Notes: generated by a model from the letters alone, not told the origin. A DNA stretch of 64,000 bases from Imbricaverruca yamaguchii (GCA_034440575.1 JAOTOL010001623.1:892501-956500); one strand, 5' to 3'; positions 33,131 through 45,579 are shown, counted from the first letter of the stretch. Translations and numbers: made by a program.

Positions 33131-33590
33131 ACAGGGTCGACTGACCTTCACGTGCCCTGCGGCCAGTCGGCGTCGACGCGCGCCGACCGCTGCTCGCCAC
33201 CTGTTGCCGCTGTCGGACGGTGGTGGCGCTAGCGTCGCGCAGCCTCGCCGACGAGACGGCGTCAGCCACGCGTGACCCCCGCCGGGCACGCTCAGTCGTA
33301 TTCGACGCGGCAGGGTGGTCCGTCGGTGGGCGCCGCGTCTGCAGCGGCACGACTGAAACTGTGCGGCTGTGCAGCTGTGCGACGGTGCCCTCTGAACCCG
33401 CAAAGTGACCACACGGACTGTGGAGTGGTCACCTGGTGTGTGGAGTGGTCACCTGGACTGTAGAGTGGTCACCTGGACTGAAGAGTGGTCACCTGGACTG
33501 TAGAGCTGTCATCTGGGCTGTGACGCCATCGCCTGAGGCTGTGGACGACCTCTTGAGCGAGCTCCAGTTGTGATTTCACCCGGAACCATC
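33131..33590 (+). promoter_or_regulatory. GC/CpG-rich region upstream of the ENT start codon
   Basis: CpG-dense (33150-33400, with runs such as GCGTCGCGCAGCCTCGCCGA), then a 20-bp tandem array up to 33522, then 68 bp to the ATG. Its position and composition fit a promoter/5' UTR. No TATA box or initiator could be singled out. Confidence 0.4.
33415..33522 (+). repeat. 20-bp tandem repeat next to the ENT start
   Basis: About five copies of TAGAGTGGTCACCTGGACTG (20 bp) with small changes, ending 68 bp before the ATG. Confidence 0.9.
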
Positions 33591-33709
33591 ATGGGTGCTG
33601 GATTGGAAGATGATGCTGCCCCCGACAGCAACGGCGCCGGCTCCTCGACTGAAAACATCAAGGAGAAGGAGATGCAGGCAATGCTGGAAGTCAAAACTGA
33701 GCCAGAAGA
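33591..33709 (+). CDS. Equilibrative nucleoside transporter (SLC29/ENT-like), coding exon 1
   Basis: ATG at 33591, 39 codons plus two bases, then donor AGA|GTGAGT at 33710. It encodes an acidic, low-complexity N-terminal cytosolic tail (MGAGLEDDAAPDSNG at the start, EVKTEPE at the end). ENT proteins begin with such a tail before TM1. The split codon GA + G completes Glu exactly at the acceptor of the exon at 41886, giving TEPEEPAIMYYIF across the junction, a normal ENT layout. Exon identity rests mainly on this in-frame continuation; the tail alone is not diagnostic. Confidence 0.75.
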
Positions 33710-36700
33710 GTGAGTTACTGATATGATATTCCCAGATGTACTGTTGTTTACTGCATCGGGAAACTGGCCAAGTCGCTATGGCATGTTTGCACACTGCTGA
33801 ATAATCAGCTTTGCCCAAACGGCGATCGCTCGACGGAGTGGGAGCTACGGCTGCTTTTCACAGGTGCGATCTCTGAAAACACCGTTGCACTTCGGGTTCG
33901 AACTGATTGATTTCGTATGACTACACCCCGACACGAAAATGCAAAGGGCACATGTCACGTGAACCAAATGAATCATCGACACACACGTTTTCACTCACCC
34001 CGAGCGCCAGCCACATACCACGTATTACACCAGCCACGTGGGAACATTGGCTGTCAGGCGCCGATGTATTTGGAGTGGCCAGTTCTATATGATGCGAGCT
34101 ACAATCATGATACAGGACAACGACATTAAAGTGGGGATGAGCGGAGTCGGATATCAACATTTTGATGGTAATGTTTGTTGCAGTCACATCATACATGTCC
34201 ATACAGCAATGGGGGTTTTAGCGCCCATGTCACTGACTGAAAAGTGTTACTGTTACGAGATCACTATCATGCATACAGACGTGCACACATACATCGTTAG
34301 CTTCAAATGACAGGCTAAATATGACACAAAGCTAACACCAATGTAGGTCTGATGTAGACCATATCATTATGAAATCCTGAGAAAAACCGTACAACTAATG
34401 ACACACAACGCAGTCATGTTTAGCTTAATTTCCCAGTGATGAGAATCATCCTTTTCACTGCGTCTTAAAGTATAATATATTTGCCTAAGTAATTTCACTA
34501 GTGTCGGTACATATTATGTTTATTAACCACATTTAATTATAAAGACCTGTTTAGGCGTGGCAGAATTCCTGCAGACTCATGGCAGCGAGTGGTACCACTC
34601 ACGGCTGTTCCCAGATAGCAGAAATACCCGGATATTTGACACCAGCTCATTTCAAGGACTCTTGCACGTCAATGATGATGGTTTGATATGGAGAACGTGG
34701 TAATGATGGTAATACGAACGTGGTAATGAGGTTACGAGAGCAGAGAAGGAGGGGAAATATATTTATGTTAGGGAGCTGAAAAGGGTGCCGAAAACTGAAG
34801 TCCCGAAAACTGCTGATTCATACCAGGATGCGGGGCAAGGGCACGGGAACCGAACGGGGTGGAGTCAAGGTGTAGCAACCCCAACTTTGAAAAGTTCATC
34901 CTTAACCGTATGGGTGTTGCATATAATGAATCGACTTCCAACATTCTTTGTGTTGCCAAGTCAATTTTTTACCTCGTTCATTCCATGTGACAACAAAGGC
35001 CTCATGTTAAACTTTTTGCAATTGGTGCTGCTTCAGCAACACCAAAAGTGGACAAAGTCCCACTCGTGAGGAGATTCCATTCTGTGCCATGCGCGTCGAT
35101 GAAAAAAGTGAATGGTATGCCTACCATATTTTGTATTTAATTGGATTGCAGTGCGAGGCATACTACAAAGGGCAAGGGAAAGCACAATTTGCTTGCCTAG
35201 ATGTCCATCCACAACACCCATAATATGCAATTGTAATCAATATAGCCACCGAAAGGCCGAACAGCAACCACAATAACCGTCCGACGTTCACATCCAACGG
35301 CAGAACGCGACAGACAACTTGAAATATTTCAGGCTGTCTGCCGCTGAAGTCGACGACGTCGACAAAGCTAGTAAATCATAATCGCTATGGATAATACATT
35401 GCGTGACGTCATCCAGTCATGCTGTAACGCCAGAGGCTGTGAACGTCGCCGATGTCTGGTTCTGCTCGGTTCTGCCGGGTCCTACTCAGTCCTCCCAATA
35501 TCGCGATTCTGCCGGGAGTCTGACGGGATTTTGCCAAGTATAAACAGGCCTATTTGCTTGTAGTAATCGAGGCTGTCTCGTTTGGAGTCTATCGTGCGAA
35601 AGATCAATGTATACCACGCTTCTCAAGCAAGCTGGCCTTCCAGTATCTAAAACAATCTTGATATCGGGTGTTGTTTTTATACTATTCAGAAGGAAAGTGT
35701 CCTTCAATGTTGGCTTTGTCTCTCCCCTAATAATTTTAGCTTTAGTATGGGACACTATGGAGTGCATCCCATCAATGTATTCGGGCACGCCCATTATCTT
35801 CATATTTTGTACCCCCATTATTTTCAGAAATAAGCGCCCGTGCTTCATATGTATGCTTGACGGCAACGATTCAGCTCATTGTCCGTCAAAGTTCTCAGTC
35901 GACCAGAATCTAATGATGCATAGCCGTACCTGATGATGTGTGGCCGTACCTGATTTGAATCGAATACTGCGCTGTGGAAAACACTAGCAAATTTATATAA
36001 TATTTCATGTAGCTACAGTGTCACTGCACCTTCTATGTACTGAAAAATTGTAGATAGGTACCGTATCGAGAAGAATACAGTCTGTCAGTTTTATAGAGTG
36101 CAGTCCTTGAACTGTTACGGAGTAAAGCATGACTAGTGTGAATGAACGCCTTCAGAGTTACGGTGTTGATCAGCGTAACGCCATCAGAGTTACAGTCAGC
36201 CCCCTGGTCCCTGCCAGAGCTTTCGGTTGTAGGCGGAACCGCCTATGTCTTGAGAGGTAGAAGATGCCCGACAGCGTTAAGGTCCAGTTTGAATTCACTT
36301 CAGTGGTAATATAGCAGATGAAACTACCAGCGTTCGCAGCAACACCTGGCCCGTTGGTTATCTGAGGTTTAGGGCGCATCGACCAGGTTTGGTCATTTTG
36401 CGCCCATCAGCAACACCTGGCTCGTACTCCAGTGGCGTGAGGACGTTTTCTAAACTGCTCTGGGTCTTAAGGCCGCGACCACTTTAAAAAGCATCCCTTC
36501 TCGTGGGGGCTGTTTCCAACGTGTAGTTTTACAGATCACCTGGGTTGCTACAAAATTGTCGCCCCGTGTTGTACCGTGCCGGGAACATATCAATTGGGCC
36601 GCTGCAAGAGCACTACCCAGTGTTGCTCCAGGTGAACAATTTTCGATATTTGCGTCTTAGGAAATATAACATATATGCTGAAAGCAGCTTTAGAGACCAT

Positions 36701-38104
36701 GGGTACTGCAGAGTGCTAAAATATGATCATTTGGGCCGCACTATTTTGCATGGAAGTAGTGTTAGTGGTGCAGCTTAACCTGACTTGGTAACATTGGGTA
36801 TAACGAGAAGATACGACAGAACTGCAAGAGATGGGGAACATTGCAGTGCGTGCTTCGAAACTGCTATAGCAATAGTTGAGGCTAAACATCACGTGGATTA
36901 AAATTTCAGATTTTTCCCATGATTTGACCTTTGCCCTGACCTAGGTCAACTGTCAACCCATGCCACTAAAATAATGAGATTCGCCAGAGCGTAACGGCCT
37001 ACTGGAATTTTCCGAGGAATCAGCTCTATCAAGGGTAACGCAGTTTCCATTTTGTCACATTTTGTCCATTATATTAATCAATCATCAAGGTCCTTATCAT
37101 TATATTTCGGGGAGAAAATAGGTACTAATAACTTGCATTGAGCCAAGCAATCGAACAGACCATTCAAAGTATAATTTCAACACAATCAGAGAAATGGGTC
37201 ACCCAGTGAACAGTTCTCCGGTCATGTTAGAGAACGGCTGTATCGAGATCCGCCGCTGCAACACGTGCCTTAGAGACGTCATATAGATATGATGTATCAG
37301 CAATGAAATTATTATATGGCATGAATTCATTCCACTTTTCAGCCGGACCATCATCCAAGTGCGTACTGTTCCAATTGGTGCTGGCCGGATTACATATAAA
37401 TTATAATTATTGACTCCAGCGAGTGCTGGTCGCACCTCCTCTGGATGGTGCACACTCAAACATCATTCACTCTTCTTTATGGCCATGTTGTTAGCCGTAG
37501 CGTCGCAACATGATTCGACTGTGTAAGACACACGCAGTGGAATCATGCTGCTTGTTTGTAGAAGCAATAGGTCAGACGAGAGGCAGCAGATCGGTGAGTG
37601 GTCTTCACAGTAAGTATATGGCACTGTCACAGCAGAATATACATTGTAACGAGGCTCCATATTCTGGCTCCTCCATTGCACTCTTTGTTAAAGAAAATGT
37701 GATGAAGAGAAGCCCGTGGTAACACTGTGCTAGATTGCATTCCCGATCTTTTGCATTAATTCCTCTATTGTGAGTTGCATTAGACTGCCTTTCCCTTTGT
37801 TGGTTAGAGCGAAAACGTTGGCGAGGTCCACAAAAAAGCATATACAACGGCACACCTACCTAAACCCGTAAATGAAGACTCATATACCGTGGAGATTGAA
37901 GCAAAGCCGGGATATAATATTCGGCGAACGGGCGTTTCCGTACGCCAGCCTTCGGATAGGTAAGCAACAACATGAACACAACACATTTCACCGGTAACAA
38001 GCATCAAACAACAGCTAATATCACCGCCAGTGACAAGTTGGCCCAGCTCAGCAACATCAACCAATATCACCACATGGGTGACAGGCCTGGACTTTCAAGC
38101 TTAC

Positions 38105-38330
38105 TCTGTTCGGGGACGGATTACGTCCCGATATAACCAGCTTCACTGTTCGAGGATTCTCTCCATCCCGACGTAACAAGCTCCGCCGTTCAGGGGTGGA
38201 TTCCGCCCCGATATAGCCAGCTCCGCTGTCCGGGGGCTGTCTCCGCCCCGATATAGCCAGCTCCGCTGTCCGGGGGCTGTCTCCGCCCCGATATAGCCAG
38301 CTCCGCTGTCCGGGGGCTCCGCTGTTCCGG
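38105..38330. repeat. 40-bp tandem repeat
   Basis: Five to six copies; the last are near-identical with period 40 (word CTCCGCTGTCCGGGGGCTGT at 38221 and 38261, plus CTCCGCCCCGATATAGCCAG). The earlier copies are diverged. Confidence 0.9.
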
Positions 38331-38466
38331 GTGCCGGTTGTGTTCCAATGGTCGGCCCCGAAACGGCAGCGAGTCGGCGAGTGTGACCTCGGTGGTGTTC
38401 TGGACAGCGTCCACCGACATCCGGGGGTAAGAAGATTGCCGAGTTAAGCAGCATGTCGCTTCGTTG

Positions 38467-38658
38467 GCGGTGTTTGACCTTGGTGTGCGTGGTGCTGGTG
38501 TAGAGCACAGTTCACGGGATATGTGAATATCAGGACTGTGATGGTGCTGGGTGGTATGGTTAGCGGTGTTTGACCTTGGTGTACGTGGTGTGAGTGTAGA
38601 GCACAGCTGACGAGATATCTGAACATCAGGCCTGTGATGGTGCTGGGTGGCGTGGTTA
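38467..38658. repeat. 96-bp tandem duplication
   Basis: Two copies, GCGGTGTTTGACCTTGGTGT at 38467 and 38563, about 90% identical by eye, both ending in GATGGTGCTGGGTGG. Confidence 0.9.
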
Positions 38659-39274
38659 AAAGGCGACCTTTTCGGTGGGGCGGGGCACATGGGGGAAGTG
38701 GAACCAACTGTCAGTGGTGATGTCGAACAGCTGGGAGGAGCATGCGCTTCCGTTCTCGGTGCATTCGCTATGCTCTGGATTTCGATACTGCCTTTGCACC
38801 GGAATTATGGGTCAGCGCCTTTTTAGCAACCTTTGGTGTGGGAATCCCCACACTGGCACAGCTTTCTCCCAATTCGCCAAATATTCCAGGTCCACACTTG
38901 CCAATGCTAAAAAGGTAGGATTTTCGGCGATGGTATTATCGGTTTGGATTCCCCACGTTTCATTGCTTCACTTGGAGCGGAAAAGATACCAGCCCAAGTT
39001 GTATATGTCCATGTAGGCTAGTACATTGGGATTTCCCTCCAACTCAATATTCCTTCTATAAAAAAATCACGGAATATGGTCCACTCAGCAAGGCTCATTG
39101 CATAGCGCAGAATCACATTACATAAATCAGTTCTTCGCACATTCCATGTAAACTTAGGTAGAACAGATGTGCTCAACATTCATCGTAATTTGTCGGTATG
39201 TCTTTGGCTAATTGCTGGTTAGCAGTTCATATAAATAAGGTTTCCTTTCTAGAACAAACTTATGCTCTACCTCT

Positions 39275-39660
39275 CATTCCCTCTCCCTCGCCCTCTCCCT
39301 CTCTCTCTCTCTCTCCTTCTCCATCTCCCTCTCCCTCTCCCTCTCCCTCCCTCTCCCTCTCCCTCTCCCTCTCCTCTCCCTCTCCCTCTCCCTCTCCCTC
39401 TCCCTCTCCCTCTCCCTCTCCCTCCTCCCTCCTCCCTCTCCCTCTCCCTCTCCCTCTCCCTCTCCCTCTCCCTCTCCCTCTCCCTCTCCCTCTCCCTCTC
39501 CCTCTCCCTCCCTCCCTCTCCCTCTCCCTCTCCCTCTCCCTCCCTCTCCCTCTCCTCCCTCTCCCTCTCCCTCTCCCTCTCCCTCTCCCTCTCCCTCTCC
39601 CTCTCCCTCTCCCTCTCCCTCTCCCTCTCCCTCTCCCTCTCCATCTCCCTCTCCGTCTCT
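39275..39660. repeat. (CTCCCT)n polypyrimidine microsatellite
   Basis: About 385 bp of CTCCCT hexamers with CTCC and CCT slips, pure pyrimidine on the plus strand. Pro/Leu/Ser and Arg/Gly/Glu frames here are artefacts. Confidence 0.98.
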
Positions 39661-39839
39661 TCCTCCCCGTCCCTCCTCTCTCTCTTCCTACCCTCTCTCC
39701 TTCTATCCCCTCTCTCACTCCCTTTTTCTCTTTTCTTCTCTCACCTTGTTTCGCTAGGATTTTTGCTTGTGCGTGTTGAGCTAACTTCAAACCTCGAGAT
39801 GAATTGAGTTGTCTCATGCAAGATTTCAGTTCATGATCC

Positions 39840-39985
39840 GCAATCATAGTCTACTCTCAGTTGATTGTGTTTGTTCCGCCGTGCACTGCTCTGAAGACGC
39901 AAAGTATCAGCAAATGTGCTCTCAGCTGATTATGTTCATCCCCCTGTGCTCTACTCTGAATGAGCAGAGCATCAACAAATTCAAA
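39840..39985. repeat. Diverged tandem duplication of about 66 bp
   Basis: CTCTCAGTTGATTGTGTTTG (39854) recurs as CTCTCAGCTGATTATGTTCA (39920). Both are followed by TGTGCTCTACTCTGAA- or TGCACTGCTCTGAA-like sequence and a CATCAACAAA/TATCAGCAAA word. Confidence 0.6.
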
Positions 39986-40757
39986 GCGCCTCAGAAGGAG
40001 ACCAGTTGGCCTGAATGTGTCGACACATCAACAGACGCGTGGCTGTGCGCCCCAGCCAGCAGAAGAACCAGCTTGTTTTTCTCTCCGGTGCGCACCATTC
40101 GCCATTCCACGGCGTGTTGTTGCATGTCGCACCGAGCAGCTGTTTTACAACTGTCGATGGATTGTCGGTGAATGGCGCACGGCAGTCTTCCGTCCTCTGG
40201 CTCGAATATACACGTCATTCGCGAATATCTTCGCTAAAAATATTCAGATCATGCCGAACCCCGATTTGAATATCGGGGTCCTGGTACCTAAGTTGACAGA
40301 GCGTTGAACTCTTGATTGCGAGGTCACGTTTTCGAATTTCACAACGAGCGGAATTACGGAGAGACCACCCGCGAACAATCGGTGTGAAGTTGACGACGCT
40401 ATGTCACTTAACAGCTAAGTGCTTCACAATAGAACACAATGCTCAATATAATTCGTTTGGAGACAAATTTGGTGCATATTTGCTGAAATTGTGGTTTCGC
40501 CCGAGAAAATTTGCTCAGATGACCAGATGTTCCGATGATGAGAGACGCGCTGGGCAGGGAGGATGCGCAGACTATCGGCCGGCTGGTGCCCGGCTTGTGT
40601 CTGACTGGTGTCCTACTAGTGCCCGGCTGATGTCCAACTGGTGCCCGACTGGTGCCCGGCTGACCATCATTGGCGTGACATCGATCTGGGTACGTTGTGC
40701 TGGTGCTAGAGACTACGTGCCCAGTACATGTCGCGTGGCCATGACGAGAGTGGCGGC

Positions 40758-41575
40758 GGCCGGCAGGCCCAGCACCAGCAGCGGTCAGGGGGCGGGATCG
40801 GCCGGCAGGCCCAGCACCAGCAGCGGTCAGCGGGAGCGGGATCGGCCGGCAGCCTCAGCACCAGCAGCGGTCAGCGGGAGCGGGATCGGCCGGCAGGCTC
40901 AGCACCAGCAGCGGTCAGCGGGAGCGGGATCGGCCGGCAGCCTCAGCACCAGCAGCGGTCAGCGGGAGCGGGATCGGCCGGCAGGCCCAGCACCAGAAGC
41001 GGTCTGGGGGCGGGATCGGCCGGCAGGCCCAGCACCAGCAGCGGTCAGCGGGAGCGGGATCGGCCGGCAGCCTCAGCACCAGCAGCGGTCAGCGGGAGCG
41101 GGATCGGCCGGCAGCCTCGGCACCAGCAGCGGTCAGCGGGAGCGGGATCGCCCGGGAGTCTCAGCACCAGCAGCGGTCAGCGGGGGCGGGATCGGACGGC
41201 AGCCTCAGCACCAGCAGCGGTCAGGGGGCGGGATCGGCCGGCAGGCCCAGCACCAGCAGCGGTCAGCGGGAGCGGGATCGGCCGGCAGGCCCAGCACCAG
41301 CAGCGGTCAGGGGGCGGGATCGGCCGGCAGGCCCAGCACCAGCAGCGGTCAGCGGGAGCGGGATCGGCCGGCAGGCCCAGCACCAGCAACGGTCAGGGGG
41401 CGGGATCGGCCGACAGCCTCAGCCTCAGCACCAGCAGCGGTCAGCGGGGGCGGGATCGGACGGAAGCCTCAGCACCAGCACCAGCAGCGGTCAGGGGGCG
41501 GGATCGGCCGACAGCCTCAGCCTCAGCACCAGCAGCGGTCAGCGGGGGCGGGATCGGACGGCAGGCCCAGCTGGC
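40758..41575. repeat. 42/44-bp GC-rich minisatellite
   Basis: About 19 units. Each is CGGCCGGCAGGCCCAGCACC then AGCAGCGGTC, then either AGCGGGAGCGGGAT (44-bp form) or AGGGGGCGGGAT (42-bp form), with CCTCAG/GCCCAG variants. Mixing the two lengths shifts frame repeatedly yet never meets a stop, so a 434-codon frame spans it. It lies within ENT intron 1, so I do not call it a gene. Confidence 0.95.
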
Positions 41576-41885
41576 CCCGCCCTGACACACCGACCACGCA
41601 CACTGCCCCCGGCTAACCGTCAGCGCCGGCCCTGTGCCCCCTCCCCACCCCCACACGCACGCACACATGCACAAAAATGTGCAGTGTATGACGTCTCCAG
41701 CGAGCCCAGGGTTGCCGCCTGTAGATGGTGACCCGGAGTCCGGCGACACTGCCAACCGAAGGCTGTCCGATGACCCTGGGGTCGTTCACGTTCCATCGAG
41801 GTGTGACACGCTGGATCGAAGTCGATCGAGCTGAGTGTAACGGCGCACCTGCTAGCGTGCTGACCGGTGACGTCGTCTGTTGCAG

Positions 41886-41967
41886 GCCTGCCATCATGTA
41901 CTACATCTTCTACCTGCTCGGCATGGGAACACTGCTCCCTTGGAACTTCTTCATCACGGCCAGTTCG
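41886..41967 (+). CDS. Equilibrative nucleoside transporter, coding exon 2 (TM1)
   Basis: 82 nt between TTGCAG and GTGAGT. With the two bases from exon 1 it makes exactly 28 codons, containing YYIFYLLGMGTLLPWNFFI then TASS. The G-x-G-x-LLPWN-F sequence is the hallmark of transmembrane helix 1 in SLC29 transporters, which carry nucleosides by facilitated diffusion across the plasma membrane. The exon ends in phase 0. The next exon (after TM1, expected to start with a Tyr-Phe/Trp segment of the large extracellular loop) was not found up to 64000. Confidence 0.9.
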
Positions 41968-42795
41968 GTGAGTGCAGACGCAGTTATGTGGCTCTGTCTC
42001 TCGTGTGGCGGGCGGCTCCCACAAGTACAGTAGTACAGTAGTCCCGTACTACCCCCACCCCCACCCCACCCCCACCCCCGCCCCCTGCAGGACAGCGGAT
42101 CGTTGTGAATATCGAGGTCGGGAGCGGTATATTTTGTGGTATATTATTCAATACAAACCTTTGTGTTTAGCAATATTTTACAGTAGGGTTTGCAGCCTGT
42201 GTATACGTGTGCTTTGCTCGCATGTATTACTTATAGTTCCACCTATTAATACTTATTGCGTTTTCCCCCACTTTTTATTTTATGTTATGCGTTGTATATG
42301 CTGATATTCTTCTATGGTTCTATGCTATTCTTGTGCAGAGTGATGCCAAAAGCTAACGACGTGTTCGCGAGCATAATATAAGATATAATAGCAGGTGTAC
42401 ATCCTTGTGTCCTTCAACGAACTTTGGCCAGTCCAATTTCTACTTGAGTATCATGGCAATGACCGCCAAATACTACAGCGAGCTTTGACTTGGTCGGGTT
42501 TAGCGTTGCTGGTCGCTAAAAATTGTCATCTTCTAATTACTTCAAATGCAACTCAAGCTTGGAGTAAAAACATCGATAAGTGAAATCACAGCAGGAAATA
42601 AACTAGGATGGAGGATGGAATCCCAACCGCGTCAAGTCAGAGCCTGTCGCGCCAGGCCAGTAACGGCTGGCGCACATGTGTCTGCCGTGGTAGGCATGTA
42701 ATGCTTGTGTGTGTTGCCTGCTCATGAGCTGAAGGGTGCTGGAGAGTCGCCTCGAATTATATCTACTTTATTTATAGGAGGGAAATGTTTCCTCC
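41968..42795 (+). other. ENT intron 2, proximal part
   Basis: Begins GTGAGT. It includes a C-rich stretch of CCCCCA words (42049-42092) and then AT-rich sequence without genes. Intron 2 probably continues through the rest of the window. Confidence 0.5.
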
Positions 42796-44870
42796 TCAGG
42801 AAGGGCGTGAGCTTTGTACCGGCGAGACGTCAGCCACTTACCCAGCATATAGCTGAACTAAAATACTGGGAGCGTCTTATGCGTCTCCGTGAGTTCTGGG
42901 CTGACCAGGAGGGGAAACTAACCGCAGAAGTAGACACATCGTAGGACAATTGGTGCAAGCCCTCCGATTGGAGGCCGCCCCAAGGTTCCCTGGCTCGACC
43001 AGTACCTAGAGAAGGTGTCACGCAGCGTCATCAGCGGTCTCAAGAAGACGTGCTTTCGAACATAACCAACATAACCAAGGAGGGGGAAGCGCTGCGCGAG
43101 CTCGTTCAAGACCTTTTGCTAGTCATCCGTCCTGCAGATAAAATATCCGGCATAGTTATTCTGAACAGTGAAGATTACCCTAAAGGCTTAAAGGAGGAGG
43201 TAGCCAATCCGTCAGCCCGTCAACGTAAAAGCAAACCATGACGAACCACACCCCAACGATGCAGAGGAGTGTTAAACACCTGGTAGGTTCACTTTTTCCG
43301 ATAGATACACAGGCAGGCATCAATGTCGCTTCGTGTTGCCTAATTTTCCTCGAGCGGGTTACCTCAGAGGAATCCCGAAGTTGCACAAGGAAGGCTTCTT
43401 CCCTACGGATCATAATTGAGGGCGGGGCCATGCCACAGAATGGGTAGCTGAAGTCGCTGAGCGGCAGCTACGAGCAGACGTGGATGACAAACCTACCTAT
43501 GTGTGAAGCATACACACTTTTAGGCATGCAGGAAAGGGTAGAGCAGACCATTTCAGAAGAGAATGGCTTCAAACTGCTAATGTTTTGCATGGGCGTGATA
43601 TAATTTTGTCCCAGTGCGCCTCGTGTCAAGGGAATTGAGACCTGTCGACAAGCATTAGAAGCCAGGTCATCCCCATGTATCCCAAGATACAAGGTGCTGG
43701 AAATTCTTCGTATTGTTTTTAACAATAATGCCTTTTAGATAAGGAATTTTGATCACTACGTATAAATAGAGGGTACTGCGATAGGATCAAAATTAGGCAG
43801 GAATTATGGCCGTAAATGTCTAGGGCATGGCAGTCACAGCTGTTGCGTTAATTTTATCCCAAGCTATTAATTGTCTATCGCCACTATTCATAATTTTTTG
43901 TTGAATTTGGATACTGGGAACAACTCTGATGCTTCCATACAACAGCGAATGACAATCACCAAAATACTGAAGTGAATTTATGGTTTTTGACAGTGAAAAT
44001 AGAGTTCTTAGGGGTTTCCGTGAACTTGGTAAGTGAGGAACTCCACATCGATATTGTCTATAAACCATCGGATACCAAAGCGTATTTGCATTACTTGTCC
44101 GATCATCTCCCATGTGAAGCGCGCCGTTCCCCTGCAAATTGTTATGCGGGCTGAGAGGACGTACGAATGAGGAGGGCTACAAGTGGCAGATTAATACATT
44201 GGAGATAGTTTAGCAGGGAGGGGATATCCGAACACAATCATGAGTGGAAGTCTGAATAGGATGAGCAAAATGCGGCGGCAGGGGAAGACTACTAACTACA
44301 AAATGTAAGAAGGCACGGCGGAAAGATGTCCCCTTGATGATGATGTTTAGTAGCTATTTGCCTGATATCAGAAGAATTATCAGAGAAAAACATCTTGCAA
44401 AGAAATCGGAAGGCCTAATGATGGCATTTCCAACTAACCCGATGGTAGCCTACAAAGGAGGGCAAATCTTCGAGACCAGCTTATGCACAGGAAACCCAAA
44501 ATAGTATGGTAGGTAGGATGCAGGGAAGTAAGCGTGTGTCAACAACTTTGTGATATGTGTGCATGAGGAGGTGACGATATGAAGGGTTCCACTCGAATTC
44601 AGTGCACTTTTGTTAGGACGACTGGATGCAAGACAAATGCTGTAGTATATGGCATATAGTGCTAAAAATGCACCTCAATTTTGTACGTTGGAGAAGCAGG
44701 AATAAATGGATATAAACGCATATAATAATATCTTTTAAGCATTTAAAACCAGTACAACACTTCCATAGAAGTTAATTTCCACGAGAAAGATCATTCCATC
44801 GCAGACATGTGGTTGGTGGGTCGGGAAAGAGTGTGGCAAAATTCAACACAGTAAAAACGTGTTAGGGAAT
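42796..44870 (+). mobile_element. Penelope-like retroelement with GIY-YIG endonuclease, degenerate
   Basis: The plus-strand remnant keeps the Penelope-like order in pieces: an N-terminal KGVSFVP and RLMRLREFW region (42800-42905), WLDQYLEKVSRSV (about 42990-43030), LLLVIRPADKISGIVIL (43113-43165), IPKLHKEGF and HATEWVAEVAERQLRA (43375-43480), GFRELGK-type and VYKPSDTKAYLHYLSDH (44055-44110), and a C-terminal GIY-YIG domain (44595-44865). Stops and frameshifts are frequent, and the RT palm active site (expected about 43750-43800) is not readable. A short GTTAGG-type end was not resolved. Confidence 0.75.
44595..44865 (+). pseudogene. GIY-YIG endonuclease domain of the Penelope-like element
   Basis: Broken plus frames give GCKTNAVVYGI and LYVGEAG, corresponding to the VYGI...YVGETG pair that defines GIY-YIG. 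A later segment DHSIADMWLVGRERVW matches the H-S--DM-VVG-E block near the C-terminus of Penelope-like proteins. Several stops separate them. Confidence 0.7.
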
Positions 44871-45279
44871 ATAACTGGATTGCGCTCCTATTCACGGATG
44901 CTAGCCAGGGTGAGGATAATACGAAAACGAAATTATGATTGGTGTCGCCGTTCATGCGTAACAAGGAAGGGTGCAGCCCGCCTATATGTTGGTGCGCATT
45001 CCAAAGGATTTATTCAGATGGAATGATTATGTACATAATACATTTACCATCGAGTGTGAAGCTTATATGTCCAAATGTATTAGGAGGCGTGCATATTTCG
45101 TCTGGTGCTCTTATGAAGTTCAAATGTTTGTTTGACGCCATGTGACATCCTCTCAAACTGATGAAGCTTTGGAATGTCTTGACAATTGTCTTGATTAATT
45201 TATTTAACTGATAATGTGGAGAGGTAGCTGGATTTATGTGTATGTGCATAAATATAATATATATTGATATGTATGTATG

Positions 45280-45322
<43 letters not shown>
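45280..45322. repeat. (AT)n microsatellite
   Basis: About 43 bp of AT. Confidence 0.95.
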
Positions 45323-45324
<2 letters not shown>

Positions 45325-45491
45325 TAATAAGTGGCACATAGAGAGAAACTATATTTCCACCACAAAGCACAACATCAACGTTTCGGCCACAGGCCACATG
45401 CCTTCTACATATTACATTTATATATAAATATAAATGTAATATGTATGTATTTACATGTATATACATATCTATAAATATATACATATATATG

Positions 45492-45497
<6 letters not shown>

Positions 45498-45562
<65 letters not shown>
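45498..45562. repeat. (AT)n microsatellite flanking the TIR element
   Basis: About 65 bp of AT, ending 17 bp before the left terminal repeat. The right end of the element also meets an AT tract (48321-48350). Confidence 0.95.
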
Positions 45563-45572
<10 letters not shown>

Positions 45573-45579
45573 ATATACA

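Larger units (their letters stand above)
33710..41885 (+). other. ENT intron 1, repeat-rich
   Basis: An 8.2-kb GT-AG intron (GTGAGT at the left; CGTCTGTTGCAG at the right) of phase 2. Between 33710 and 38100 I see no gene or strong repeat apart from AGGTCA words near 36910-36945. The right half carries four tandem arrays, listed separately. Confidence 0.7.

Noticed and set aside
35033..35230. Harbinger/PIF nuclease fragment suggested by GVVDGH
   Set aside because: The following residues do not match the DDE nuclease and the frame is short.
39198..39847. Pro-Leu-Ser and Arg-Gly-Glu proteins of nearly 200 residues
   Set aside because: Translations of the CTCCCT tract inside ENT intron 1.
40312..41616. 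434-residue frame as a possible structural protein
   Set aside because: It lies in an intron, consists of the 42/44-bp array, and all three plus frames show equivalent repeats.
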